From Acidobacteriota bacterium (GTDB taxonomy: Bacteria > Acidobacteriota > Terriglobia > Terriglobales > Acidobacteriaceae): a DNA stretch of 64,000 nt. How positions within the stretch are numbered: the stretch's first letter is position 1; every line of letters starts with the position of its first letter. The stretch is taken from the NCBI GenBank assembly GCA_018268855.1, contig JAFDVR010000017.1, positions 682,001 to 746,000 on the forward strand, given 5' to 3'. Of the stretch, positions 23,999 to 31,776 are shown in pieces. Below the pieces are notes generated by a model. The model did no database searches. It was not told the DNA's origin and saw only the letters and a program-made list of their open reading frames with translations. The position numbers and the translations under genes are program-made.

Positions 23999-24871
23999 TT
24001 ACCAGCCACCACCTGCGCCGCCGCCGCCGGACTGTCCACCACCTCCGCCGCCAAAGCCGCCGCCACCATCTCCACCACCCCAGCCTCCTCCACCGCCGCC
24101 AAAGTCACCATCACTCCAGCCGCCACGGCTGCGTCCGCCGCCCAGCATGTTGCCGAGCAACATGCCCCACAGGAAGCCGCCGAGTCCACCACCACCGCCG
24201 CCGCGTGGTCCTCCTCCTCGTCGCCCAAAGATGGAAAAAATAATGAGAAACAGAACAATGAGTCCACCGATACGCACCGGCCACGGGACTGTACCCACAT
24301 CTTCCGTTTGACGATGATAACGATGCTGCGGCGCCTGCTCATCAATCGTGACGCCTGCATCCTGGGCGATCACCGAGCCGAGCGCATGCACGCCCGTGCT
24401 GACGGCACTGTCGTAATCGGCCTGCTGCAAGTACGGCACCATCTCGCGGCCAATGTCGCCAACCTTCGCATCCGGCAGAATGCCTTCCACGCCATAGCCT
24501 GTTTCAATCCATCGCTTGCGGTCCTGAATGGAAAGTAGCATCAGCACGCCACGATTGGATTGCGTCGTATGCCCTTTACTACCCGGTCCCCACTTCTGAA
24601 ATAGGTCGTGCGCAAAGTCCTGCGCGGACTGGTCGCCATCGATCTTGGTAATGATGGCAACAAAAATCTGCGCGTGCGCCTTCTCATCCACCTGCTTGAG
24701 ATACGCATTCAACTGCGACTCGGTTGTGGCGGAGAGCACATGCGCATTGTCCGTCACATAATTGGAGGGCTGCGCCGGCATGGACGCGACGGTTTCTGAA
24801 AATGCCTGGGGAGCGCCTGCAAGGCTGCAGAAGAAGAGGAAGACGAACGCCAGAATTGGCTTACGGCACAT
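23999..24871 (-). CDS. TPM-domain (YgcG-like) protein with Gly-rich tail
   Basis: The protein has 290 residues from the ATG at 24871, which gives the signal peptide PILAFVFLFFCSLAG. The TPM domain (about residues 30-180) has NYVTDNAHVLSATTESQLNAYL and STGYGVEG-type ends. A second hydrophobic helix (about 200-220) and a C-terminal tail of about 70 residues, mostly Gly with Trp/Phe, follow. TPM proteins link to phosphatase or photosystem repair activity in plants; in bacteria the role is open. It pairs with lemA. The Gly-rich tail is common in this family and may be disordered. Confidence 0.9.
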   Translation of the reverse strand: MCRKPILAFVFLFFCSLAGAPQAFSETVASMPAQPSNYVTDNAHVLSATTESQLNAYLKQVDEKAHAQIFVAIITKIDGDQSAQDFAHDLFQKWGPGSKGHTTQSNRGVLMLLSIQDRKRWIETGYGVEGILPDAKVGDIGREMVPYLQQADYDSAVSTGVHALGSVIAQDAGVTIDEQAPQHRYHRQTEDVGTVPWPVRIGGLIVLFLIIFSIFGRRGGGPRGGGGGGLGGFLWGMLLGNMLGGGRSRGGWSDGDFGGGGGGWGGGDGGGGFGGGGGGQSGGGGAGGGW

Positions 24872-24910
24872 CGCAGTTATTCTACGCTGGCTGCGCAGAA
24901 AAAGTTCCAT

Positions 24911-24947
24911 ACAAAAAACAAAAGCGAGGAGCAACTCTGCTCCTCGC
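24911..24947 (-). terminator. Terminator of the DUF4142 gene
   Basis: On the minus strand GCGAGGAGCA-GAGT-TGCTCCTCGC is followed by TTTTGTTTTTTG. It lies 17 bases past the stop at 24964 and separates that gene from the TPM gene. Confidence 0.9.
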
Positions 24948-24963
24948 CGTTGCAACGAGATAA

Positions 24964-25581
24964 CTACATGATCTTCTTGTTTTTCGGAACTTCCATGCCG
25001 CGCGATTTCGCAATGCCATCGATCGTATCGCGATGCTCCTTGATGACGTCCGAAGCTTCTTTTGCCGCAGTGCGCAGATCGGCATCGCCGGTGGTGCGGA
25101 ACTCCATCATGAACATGCGGTAATCCTTGTGGTGGTCCTTCACCATAGCGGCAATGAACTTCTTATCGAAGTCGTCACCCGAAGCCGCCTGTAACTCCGC
25201 CATCATCTTCTGCTGGTCGTCGTTCATCTTTCCAGTAGTTTCCACCTTGTACTTGTCGAGGAAAGGCTTCATCTTTTCGCCAAGCGTGGTGTGGTCGTCC
25301 ACCATCTTCTGACCGAAGTTTTTCACCTCCGCCGAGTTTCCTTTCGACGCAGCGAGACGGCCCGCCTCGATTTCGGCGTTGTTGCCCTCCGATGCCTTCT
25401 TCAAAAAGGATTTGTCTCGCGCGTTGTTGCCTTTACCTTCCGTCATGCCGCCATGGGCGTGATGGTCCGATTGCATAGTCGCCGAAGAATCCTGATCGGA
25501 CGGAGTGGATTGCTGTGCATACATAAACGTTGTCGTAAGTAAAAGAGCAGAACAGAGTGTGAGAGCTTTCATGAAATTCAT
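24964..25581 (-). CDS. DUF4142 exported protein (first of two)
   Basis: The protein has 205 residues from the ATG at 25581 (ATG 25572 also possible), with a signal peptide (ALTLCSALLLTTTFMYAQ). The mature part begins with a His/Ser-rich linker, then the DUF4142 helical bundle: SFLKKASEGNNAEIEAGRLAASKGNSAEVKNFGQKMVDDHTTL and MVKDHHKDYRMF. The His pairs (DDHTT, KDHHKDY) suggest a ferritin-like metal site, as in the related DUF305 and DUF4142 proteins. A paralogue lies at 51209. Function is unknown. It is transcribed alone. Confidence 0.9.
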   Translation of the reverse strand: MNFMKALTLCSALLLTTTFMYAQQSTPSDQDSSATMQSDHHAHGGMTEGKGNNARDKSFLKKASEGNNAEIEAGRLAASKGNSAEVKNFGQKMVDDHTTLGEKMKPFLDKYKVETTGKMNDDQQKMMAELQAASGDDFDKKFIAAMVKDHHKDYRMFMMEFRTTGDADLRTAAKEASDVIKEHRDTIDGIAKSRGMEVPKNKKIM

Positions 25582-25705
25582 CTTTCGAGGAGCAATATGG
25601 GAATGTCTGCATTTAGTTAGGAGGAAATTTGACGATGCAGGTTGCCATGCCGAGTCACGACATGGCGCGGCTTGTATTCTGACAAAACGAGGTTTTTGAA
25701 AGCGC

Positions 25706-27784
25706 ATGACTCAGCACCAGGCACCTGTCGCAAAACGTATCCCGCATCCCACCAGCCACCATGGGCAGACACTCGAAGACGACTATTTCTGGCTACGTGA
25801 AAAAGAGTCGCCGGAAGTCATCGCCTATCTGAAAGCTGAGAATGCATTCACCGAAGCTTGTCTGGCACCGGCAAAGCCATTGCAGGATGCGCTCTTCCAC
25901 GAGATGAAGAGCCACATCAAGGAGACGGACATCAGCGTTCCCGTGCGCGACGGCGAGTGGTTCTACTACACGCACACGCGCGAGGGCTTGCAGTACGCGA
26001 TCCACTGCCGCAAGCCCGCTGCCGGCAATCGCATGGTCGAGGCCGCGCACGAAGAAGTTCTGCTGGACGTGAATGCCCTCGCGGAAGGCCAGCCGTTTAT
26101 GTCGCTCGGCGCGTTTGCCATCAGCCCCGACGGCGGCATGCTCGCCTACTCGACCGACAACACCGGCTTCCGCCAGTACACGCTGCATCTGCGCAACCTG
26201 AGCACCTGCGAAACCCTCGCCGACACCGCCGAGCGCGTTGGTTCCGTGGCATGGTCCGACGACAGCCGCTTCCTCTTCTACACCGTGGAAGACGAACAGA
26301 CGAAGCGGCAGCATCGCCTTTACCGCCGTCGCGTAGGTCGTCCACAGAGTGAAGATGTACTCATCTTCGAAGAGCCGGACGAGCGCTTCAACATCGGCGT
26401 TGGCCGCACCCGTGACCGCAAATACCTGCTGCTGGAGATCGGTTCGCATACCACCAGCGAATATCGCTATCTCCGCAGCGATGCTCCTGAAGAAGAGTTT
26501 AAACTCATCGCAGAACGCCGCGCGGAAGAAGAGTATTACGTCGATCATCGCGACGGCCTCTTCTACATCCGCACGAACGACGCAGGCAAAAACTTCCGCG
26601 TCGTCACAGCACCAGTCGCTACTCCCACACGCGAGCATTGGACGGAGTTGATTCCGCTGCGCGCAGACGTGGTGCTCGACGATTTCGATGTCTTCCAGCA
26701 CTTCGCCGTCTCCAGCGAGAAAGTTGAAGGACTGGAGCGTCTGGTAGTGCTTCCGTTCTCCGGCAACTCGCTGGCGAAAGAAGGACGCGACGTCTCCTTT
26801 CCCGAACCCGCGTACACGGCAGCGCTTCACGCAAACCGCATGTTCGACGCCACAAGCTTCCGGTACAGCTACCAGTCGCACGTCTCACCCGCGTCCGTTT
26901 TTGAATATGACGTGGAGACAGGCAAATCCACGCTGCTCAAACAACAGGAAGTCACCGGAGGCTTCGACCGCACGCAGTATGCTGCTGAGCGCGTTTGGGC
27001 CACCGCGCGAGATGGCGTGCGCGTGCCCGTATCGCTGGTATATCGCCGTGACCGCTTCAAAAAAGACGGTACCAATCCGCTCTACGTCTACGGCTACGGC
27101 TCGTATGGATATCCGCTGCCTGTCACCTTCGGCTCCAATCGCCTCTCTCTGCTCGATCGCGGATTTGTGATGGCCTATGCGCATATTCGCGGCGGCGGCG
27201 ATCTAGGCGACGCATGGCACGATGCCGGCAAGATGATGGTGAAGCAGAACACCTTCACCGACTTCGTCGACGCTACAGAACACCTGCTCGCCGAAAATTA
27301 CGGCGCACGCAACAAGGTCGTCATCGAAGGTGGAAGCGCGGGCGGCCTCCTGATGGGCGCGGTCGTGAACCTGCGGCCCGATCTCTTCCGCATCGTGTTG
27401 TCGCACGTTCCGTTTGTGGATGTGATGAACACCATGCTGGACGAAACGCTGCCGCTCACCGTCGGCGAGTACGAGGAGTGGGGCAATCCCAACGAGGCGG
27501 AAGCCTTCACCTATATGCGCAGCTATTCGCCGTATGACAACCTGAAGCCCGGCGCTTATCCCGCCATGCTGGTGAAGACGAGCCTGAACGATTCGCAGGT
27601 GATGTACTGGGAACCCGCAAAGTACGTCGCAAAACTCCGCACACTCAAAACGAATCCCGAATGGCCGCTGCTGCTGCACATCAACATGGATGCAGGCCAC
27701 GGCGGCGCATCGGGCCGTTACGACTATCTGAAAGAGATCGCGATGGATTATGCATTTGTACTGACGGAGTTAGGGATAGGATGA
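25706..27784 (+). CDS. ptrB: Oligopeptidase B (S9A prolyl-oligopeptidase family)
   Basis: The 692-residue cytoplasmic serine peptidase cleaves short peptides after basic residues. An N-terminal beta-propeller is followed by an alpha/beta-hydrolase with Ser544 in GGSAGG, Asp629 in SLNDSQV and His665 in DAGHGG. The specificity-associated MRSYSPYDNL and VMYWEPAKY blocks match PtrB. Length is normal (about 690). It is transcribed alone, divergent from the DUF4142 gene. Confidence 0.95.
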   Translation: MTQHQAPVAKRIPHPTSHHGQTLEDDYFWLREKESPEVIAYLKAENAFTEACLAPAKPLQDALFHEMKSHIKETDISVPVRDGEWFYYTHTREGLQYAIHCRKPAAGNRMVEAAHEEVLLDVNALAEGQPFMSLGAFAISPDGGMLAYSTDNTGFRQYTLHLRNLSTCETLADTAERVGSVAWSDDSRFLFYTVEDEQTKRQHRLYRRRVGRPQSEDVLIFEEPDERFNIGVGRTRDRKYLLLEIGSHTTSEYRYLRSDAPEEEFKLIAERRAEEEYYVDHRDGLFYIRTNDAGKNFRVVTAPVATPTREHWTELIPLRADVVLDDFDVFQHFAVSSEKVEGLERLVVLPFSGNSLAKEGRDVSFPEPAYTAALHANRMFDATSFRYSYQSHVSPASVFEYDVETGKSTLLKQQEVTGGFDRTQYAAERVWATARDGVRVPVSLVYRRDRFKKDGTNPLYVYGYGSYGYPLPVTFGSNRLSLLDRGFVMAYAHIRGGGDLGDAWHDAGKMMVKQNTFTDFVDATEHLLAENYGARNKVVIEGGSAGGLLMGAVVNLRPDLFRIVLSHVPFVDVMNTMLDETLPLTVGEYEEWGNPNEAEAFTYMRSYSPYDNLKPGAYPAMLVKTSLNDSQVMYWEPAKYVAKLRTLKTNPEWPLLLHINMDAGHGGASGRYDYLKEIAMDYAFVLTELGIG

Positions 27785-27821
27785 TAAATTTACGTGGACA
27801 AGGGTATGTCTTTGGGTTGTA

Positions 27822-28478
27822 ATGCTGCGCATGGAAACACTTGGTCTTGCCTCTGCCTCAAAACCTGAAGACAATATGTTCAAACGGCTGTTCTGGCCGA
27901 CCGTCCACAATCAATACGATGTTGATCTTTTGGGACGCCAGGGATTCTGGATTGCCGCTGCGGTCGGTATTCTTTCGTTTGTAATTCTGACCATCGGTGG
28001 ACATGTCATCGTAGGGATGGCTACTGCATTGGTTTATCTGGCAGGTGCCTGCGGCATCCGCGAACGCAGCATTGCCGCCTCTACTCTGATCTTCATCCTT
28101 TACTTTTTCAACTTCGCTATCACGCAATTTGTGACCTTACGAGCCGGCGGCTTCAGTAATCCCATTCTCGGGCTCGTCATCCTTATGCTGCTCGCAGCTA
28201 ACGTGCGCGCTACATTTCAATCGCGCAACTGGATGAGTGGCGAAGATACAGAACTGCCCGAGCGCTCTACAGAATCGTTCGGCGATGTAGTAGCGAACGG
28301 ACTTCCAGTTAAGATCTGGAAAATAACCAAGTATCCGTTTTTCGTACTTGCGGCACTGCTACTGCTTCTCACCATGATGGGATCGGCGATGTTGCTTATC
28401 AATCCGATTCCGACGCCAAAGGAGCAGTCTCGCGAAGCAAATAGTCTGTCGATTGAAGTAGCTCCGCCTGCGCACTAG
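27822..28478 (+). CDS. Integral membrane protein of unknown function
   Basis: The protein has 218 residues from the ATG at 27822; the ATG at 27876 (MFKRLFWPTVHNQYD) is an equally good start. It has about four hydrophobic helices: near 45-65, 70-85, 90-125 and 175-200, with a polar loop between. I recognise no family. Its stop and that of the convergent ABC gene are both read from one CTAG at 28475-28478. Confidence 0.75.
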   Translation: MLRMETLGLASASKPEDNMFKRLFWPTVHNQYDVDLLGRQGFWIAAAVGILSFVILTIGGHVIVGMATALVYLAGACGIRERSIAASTLIFILYFFNFAITQFVTLRAGGFSNPILGLVILMLLAANVRATFQSRNWMSGEDTELPERSTESFGDVVANGLPVKIWKITKYPFFVLAALLLLLTMMGSAMLLINPIPTPKEQSREANSLSIEVAPPAH

Positions 28479-30370
28479 ACCTTTTCGACCTCTTCCACCT
28501 TGTCGCCCTCACCCGGCGCGAGGAAGAGGTTAGCCTCCAACCCATGCTGCCGGTCGTAAAGCTCGGCGTAGCGCCCATGCATCGCGTAAAGCTGCGTGTG
28601 CGTTCCGCGCTCCACAATCCTTCCCTGCTCCACTACGAGAATCTGATCGGCGTTGCGAATCGTGGAAAGCCGGTGCGCAATGACAAACGTCGTGCGCCCC
28701 TGCATCAGCACCTTAAGACCTTCCTGAATCATCGCCTCGCTCTCCGAGTCGAGAGAGCTTGTGGCTTCATCGAGAATCAGGATGCGTGGATTCGCCAGCA
28801 GCGCACGCGCAATGGAGAGACGCTGGCGCTGTCCGCCGGAGAGCTTCACGCCGCGCTCGCCGACAATTGTGTTGTAACCTTCGGCGAACCGCTCGGCAAA
28901 CTCATCCACACGCGCAATGCGGCAGGCGCGTTCAAACTCTTCTTCGCTTGACTGAGGACGCGAGAAGAGAATGTTCTCGCGAATGGTGCCATCGAAGAGA
29001 AACGTCTCTTGCAGCACCACGCCAAGCTGTGAGCGATAGCTCGATAGATGCGCCTTTGCAAGATCGATCCCGTCCACCACAACGCGCCCGGTAGTCGCGG
29101 TATGAAACGCACACACAAGTGAGATGATGGTGGACTTGCCGGAACCCGACGACCCCACCAACGCCGTAACCGTTCCCGGTTTTGAATCAAACGAAATATC
29201 GTGCAGCACCGGCTTGCCTGCTTCGTACTCAAAATTCACATGCTCAAAGCAGACATCGCCACGCAGTGTCGGCAGATCGATGGTCCGTTCAGGGCTCTTA
29301 TCTTCCTGCTGCTCGCCAAGAATGTCGTTCGTGCGATCAAGTCCCGCGAGCGCCTCGGTAAGCTGCGTGCCAATCGATACAAGCTGCGCGATTGGCGCGA
29401 TCAGGAATGCGAGAAACATCACGTACATGACATAGCCGCCGGTCGTCAGTCTGCCATCCGCCACTTGGTGCGCGCCAAGATACATAATGCCCGCGCCCAC
29501 AATGCCAAGCACCGCAGTGGACGCCAGAGCCATCAGTGACTGCGCCGTGAGCGAACTAATCACGTTATCCAACAGCCGTGTGACACCGCCCGCGAACACA
29601 CGCGACTCGCTCTCCTCAGCCCGATATCCCTTCACCACGCGCACGCCGCCGAGAGACTCCGTCAAACGGCCAGTGACCTCCGCATTGATACGTGCTCGTT
29701 CGCGAAAGATCGGACGGATTTTTTTGAACGCAACGCGAAGCACTAACGCAAAGACAACCAGGACGACAAAACTCAACGCCGTCATTTGAAAACTGATATA
29801 GCTGAGATACACCAGCGAGAACACAGCGGTCAGCATGCCGCCAAAAAAATCGATCACGCCCGTGCCGATCAGGTTACGCACACCTTCCACATCGGTCATG
29901 ATGCGCGCAACCAGCGTGCCAGTGCGGTTCTCGTCATAGAAAGCAACCGGCAGATGCGCGATGTGGTGCTGCACCTTCATGCGCAGTTCGGCAATCAGTC
30001 GCTGTCCTTCTTTGGAGAGCAGCTGCGTAAGCGCATAGGACGTAATGCCCTGGATGATAGTGGCGACCAGAACAACGCCCACAATCCATGGCAGCAGACT
30101 CATTTGGCGCTGCTTCATCACATCGTCAATCAGATAGCGCGTTGATGCCGGTAACACCAGCCCGGCGGAGCGATTGACGACCATGATGAGGAAGCTGCCG
30201 GTCAGCAGCGCGCGGCGCGGCTTGATCAGCGCCCATACCTGCGGCAGAACGGTCTTCAGCTTGGGCTTTGGACGTGATGCAGTCAAATCCGCCGCGATGG
30301 CCCGTCCTGTGCCACGACCGCCACGGTCTCCACCGTGCAACTTGCCCAAGCCATGTCCCATTCCGCCCAT
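28475..30370 (-). CDS. ABC exporter, fused permease-ATPase (MsbA-like)
   Basis: The 631-residue half-transporter has six membrane helices in the first 330 residues and an ATPase in the last 250 with VGSSGSGKST (Walker A), LSGGQRQRLSIARALL (signature) and ILILDEATSSLDSESE (Walker B). This layout is that of MsbA and multidrug exporters that work as homodimers. The N-terminal 30 residues are Gly-rich and unusual. It is the last gene of a minus-strand group after the CusF-SCO lipoprotein and a small membrane protein. Substrate unknown. Confidence 0.93.
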   Translation of the reverse strand: MGGMGHGLGKLHGGDRGGRGTGRAIAADLTASRPKPKLKTVLPQVWALIKPRRALLTGSFLIMVVNRSAGLVLPASTRYLIDDVMKQRQMSLLPWIVGVVLVATIIQGITSYALTQLLSKEGQRLIAELRMKVQHHIAHLPVAFYDENRTGTLVARIMTDVEGVRNLIGTGVIDFFGGMLTAVFSLVYLSYISFQMTALSFVVLVVFALVLRVAFKKIRPIFRERARINAEVTGRLTESLGGVRVVKGYRAEESESRVFAGGVTRLLDNVISSLTAQSLMALASTAVLGIVGAGIMYLGAHQVADGRLTTGGYVMYVMFLAFLIAPIAQLVSIGTQLTEALAGLDRTNDILGEQQEDKSPERTIDLPTLRGDVCFEHVNFEYEAGKPVLHDISFDSKPGTVTALVGSSGSGKSTIISLVCAFHTATTGRVVVDGIDLAKAHLSSYRSQLGVVLQETFLFDGTIRENILFSRPQSSEEEFERACRIARVDEFAERFAEGYNTIVGERGVKLSGGQRQRLSIARALLANPRILILDEATSSLDSESEAMIQEGLKVLMQGRTTFVIAHRLSTIRNADQILVVEQGRIVERGTHTQLYAMHGRYAELYDRQHGLEANLFLAPGEGDKVEEVEKV

Positions 30371-30392
30371 CAGTTACATCCTCGCTCTGGTA

Positions 30393-30770
30393 CTAGATGC
30401 GCGCACGACGGGCAGCGACGAAACTTCTTACGCACAACGCGACAAAAATAATGCAGATCAGCGCCATCAGCATCTGCTCGATTACAGCCATGCGATGCTC
30501 CACCACTACACCCTGCACCATCTGGATGGCTTTTCCCGTAGCGCGCACCAGCGGAATGATCGCACCCACCAGGCCGACCGTCACCGCAATGTGCATCCAC
30601 AGCATGCGTTTCTTGGCATCTTCAGTCCGCGCCAGCGCTCCCAGCCCAATCAGCACCAGCCCAAAATAAGCCGGAATCAGTGACGTAGGCGCATGCGATG
30701 CCACGGCGAAGTACGTAATTACACCAAGGAGCACAAGGATCACTCCGAAACGAATCGTAAGGTTGGCCAT
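30393..30770 (-). CDS. Small four-helix membrane protein
   Basis: The 125-residue protein shows hydrophobic stretches at about residues 5-22, 28-47, 58-78 and 98-115, so it probably has four transmembrane helices. No family was recognised. It lies 22 bases before the ABC exporter and 47 after the SCO lipoprotein gene on the same strand, so it is likely in one operon with them. Confidence 0.75.
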   Translation of the reverse strand: MANLTIRFGVILVLLGVITYFAVASHAPTSLIPAYFGLVLIGLGALARTEDAKKRMLWMHIAVTVGLVGAIIPLVRATGKAIQMVQGVVVEHRMAVIEQMLMALICIIFVALCVRSFVAARRARI

Positions 30771-30817
30771 AAAATCAACTTCCTCGCTTTCAAATGGAAG
30801 ACCGGATTCAGAATACG

Positions 30818-31720
30818 TCAGCCTGCCCGCCGCATCGCATCCAGCACCTCAGAAGGCTTCCAATCCGCGCCCGGATACCACGCAGCAATGCGGCCATCTT
30901 TGTCGATCAGCAACGTGGAAAGCGAGTGGTTCAACGTGGAAGAATCGCCCGGCGTAACGCCCACGTTGAAGAAGTGCTCCATCTCCTCAAGCGCATCCTT
31001 CTTCGGCGCGGCAAACTCCCAGTGCTCAAACTTCTCCTTGGTGTACTTGCCCGTATACGCGCCGCCATACGACTTCAGCACCGCGGGCGTATCGTACGCC
31101 GGATCGAACGAGATACTGAGCAGGTGCGTCGCCGCATACGCCTTCGGATCCTTCTCCAGAGCCGCATTGATCTCCGCAAAGTTGCGGCTCATCTTCGGGC
31201 AGAAGTCCGCCAGCGGGCAGCGTGTGTAGATAAACGTAATGAGCAGCGCCTTGCCGCGATAGTCCTTCAGATGGATGGTCTTGCCGTTCTGATTGACGAG
31301 CGCAAATTCCGGCACGGGCTGGCCCGCCGTCGGCACGTTGTACTGTGTCGTCGGTTTGTAGTCCGGCCGCGCCTGCGCAAGGATCACGATCTGGTCCAGC
31401 CGCGCATGGTGATACTCGCCTTCGCTGTCCTTCTCCACCTGCAACCGCGCGGAGATGCGATCGCCCGGATGCAGCTCCGAAATCACATTCCGGTCAGCCA
31501 GCTTGTACGGCATCGTCATCGCTTCCATAAAGCCAGGAATCGCCTCGTGATCGAGCGTCACTTCACCCGTCTTGGCGTCGGTGCTGATCACCTCGCCGCG
31601 CACCGTGTAGCTCTCGGTCGGGCCTGCGGGAGCGGTACTGGCCGCCTTGTGTTTACATCCACCCAGTACGGGCACAAACGAGAGAGCGGCGAGCAGAACA
31701 ACCTTGCTGAGTGGCTTCAT
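30818..31720 (-). CDS. CusF-like/SCO fusion lipoprotein
   Basis: The protein has 300 residues from the ATG at 31720, with a lipobox VLGGC (Cys22). Residues about 38-115 resemble CusF: His58 then MEAMTM with Met68 and Met70, the Cu(I) binding pattern in which the Trp of CusF is not conserved. Residues about 135-300 are an SCO1/SenC thioredoxin fold with Cys168 and Cys174 (RCPLADFCP, a Cx5C spacing) and His265 in LNHSLS. SCO proteins deliver copper to the CuA site of cytochrome oxidase. A copper-buffer domain fused to the SCO domain suggests direct transfer. Confidence 0.88.
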   Translation of the reverse strand: MKPLSKVVLLAALSFVPVLGGCKHKAASTAPAGPTESYTVRGEVISTDAKTGEVTLDHEAIPGFMEAMTMPYKLADRNVISELHPGDRISARLQVEKDSEGEYHHARLDQIVILAQARPDYKPTTQYNVPTAGQPVPEFALVNQNGKTIHLKDYRGKALLITFIYTRCPLADFCPKMSRNFAEINAALEKDPKAYAATHLLSISFDPAYDTPAVLKSYGGAYTGKYTKEKFEHWEFAAPKKDALEEMEHFFNVGVTPGDSSTLNHSLSTLLIDKDGRIAAWYPGADWKPSEVLDAMRRAG

Positions 31721-31776
31721 CCTGCTTTGATGATAGTCGCCCAAACACCCCTGCGCACAGGCGTATAAAAGGAGAA

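Noticed and set aside
23960..24538. Pro/Ala/Thr-rich frames on the plus strand.
   Set aside because: These are the reverse complement of the Gly-rich tail of the TPM protein, so the composition is an artefact.
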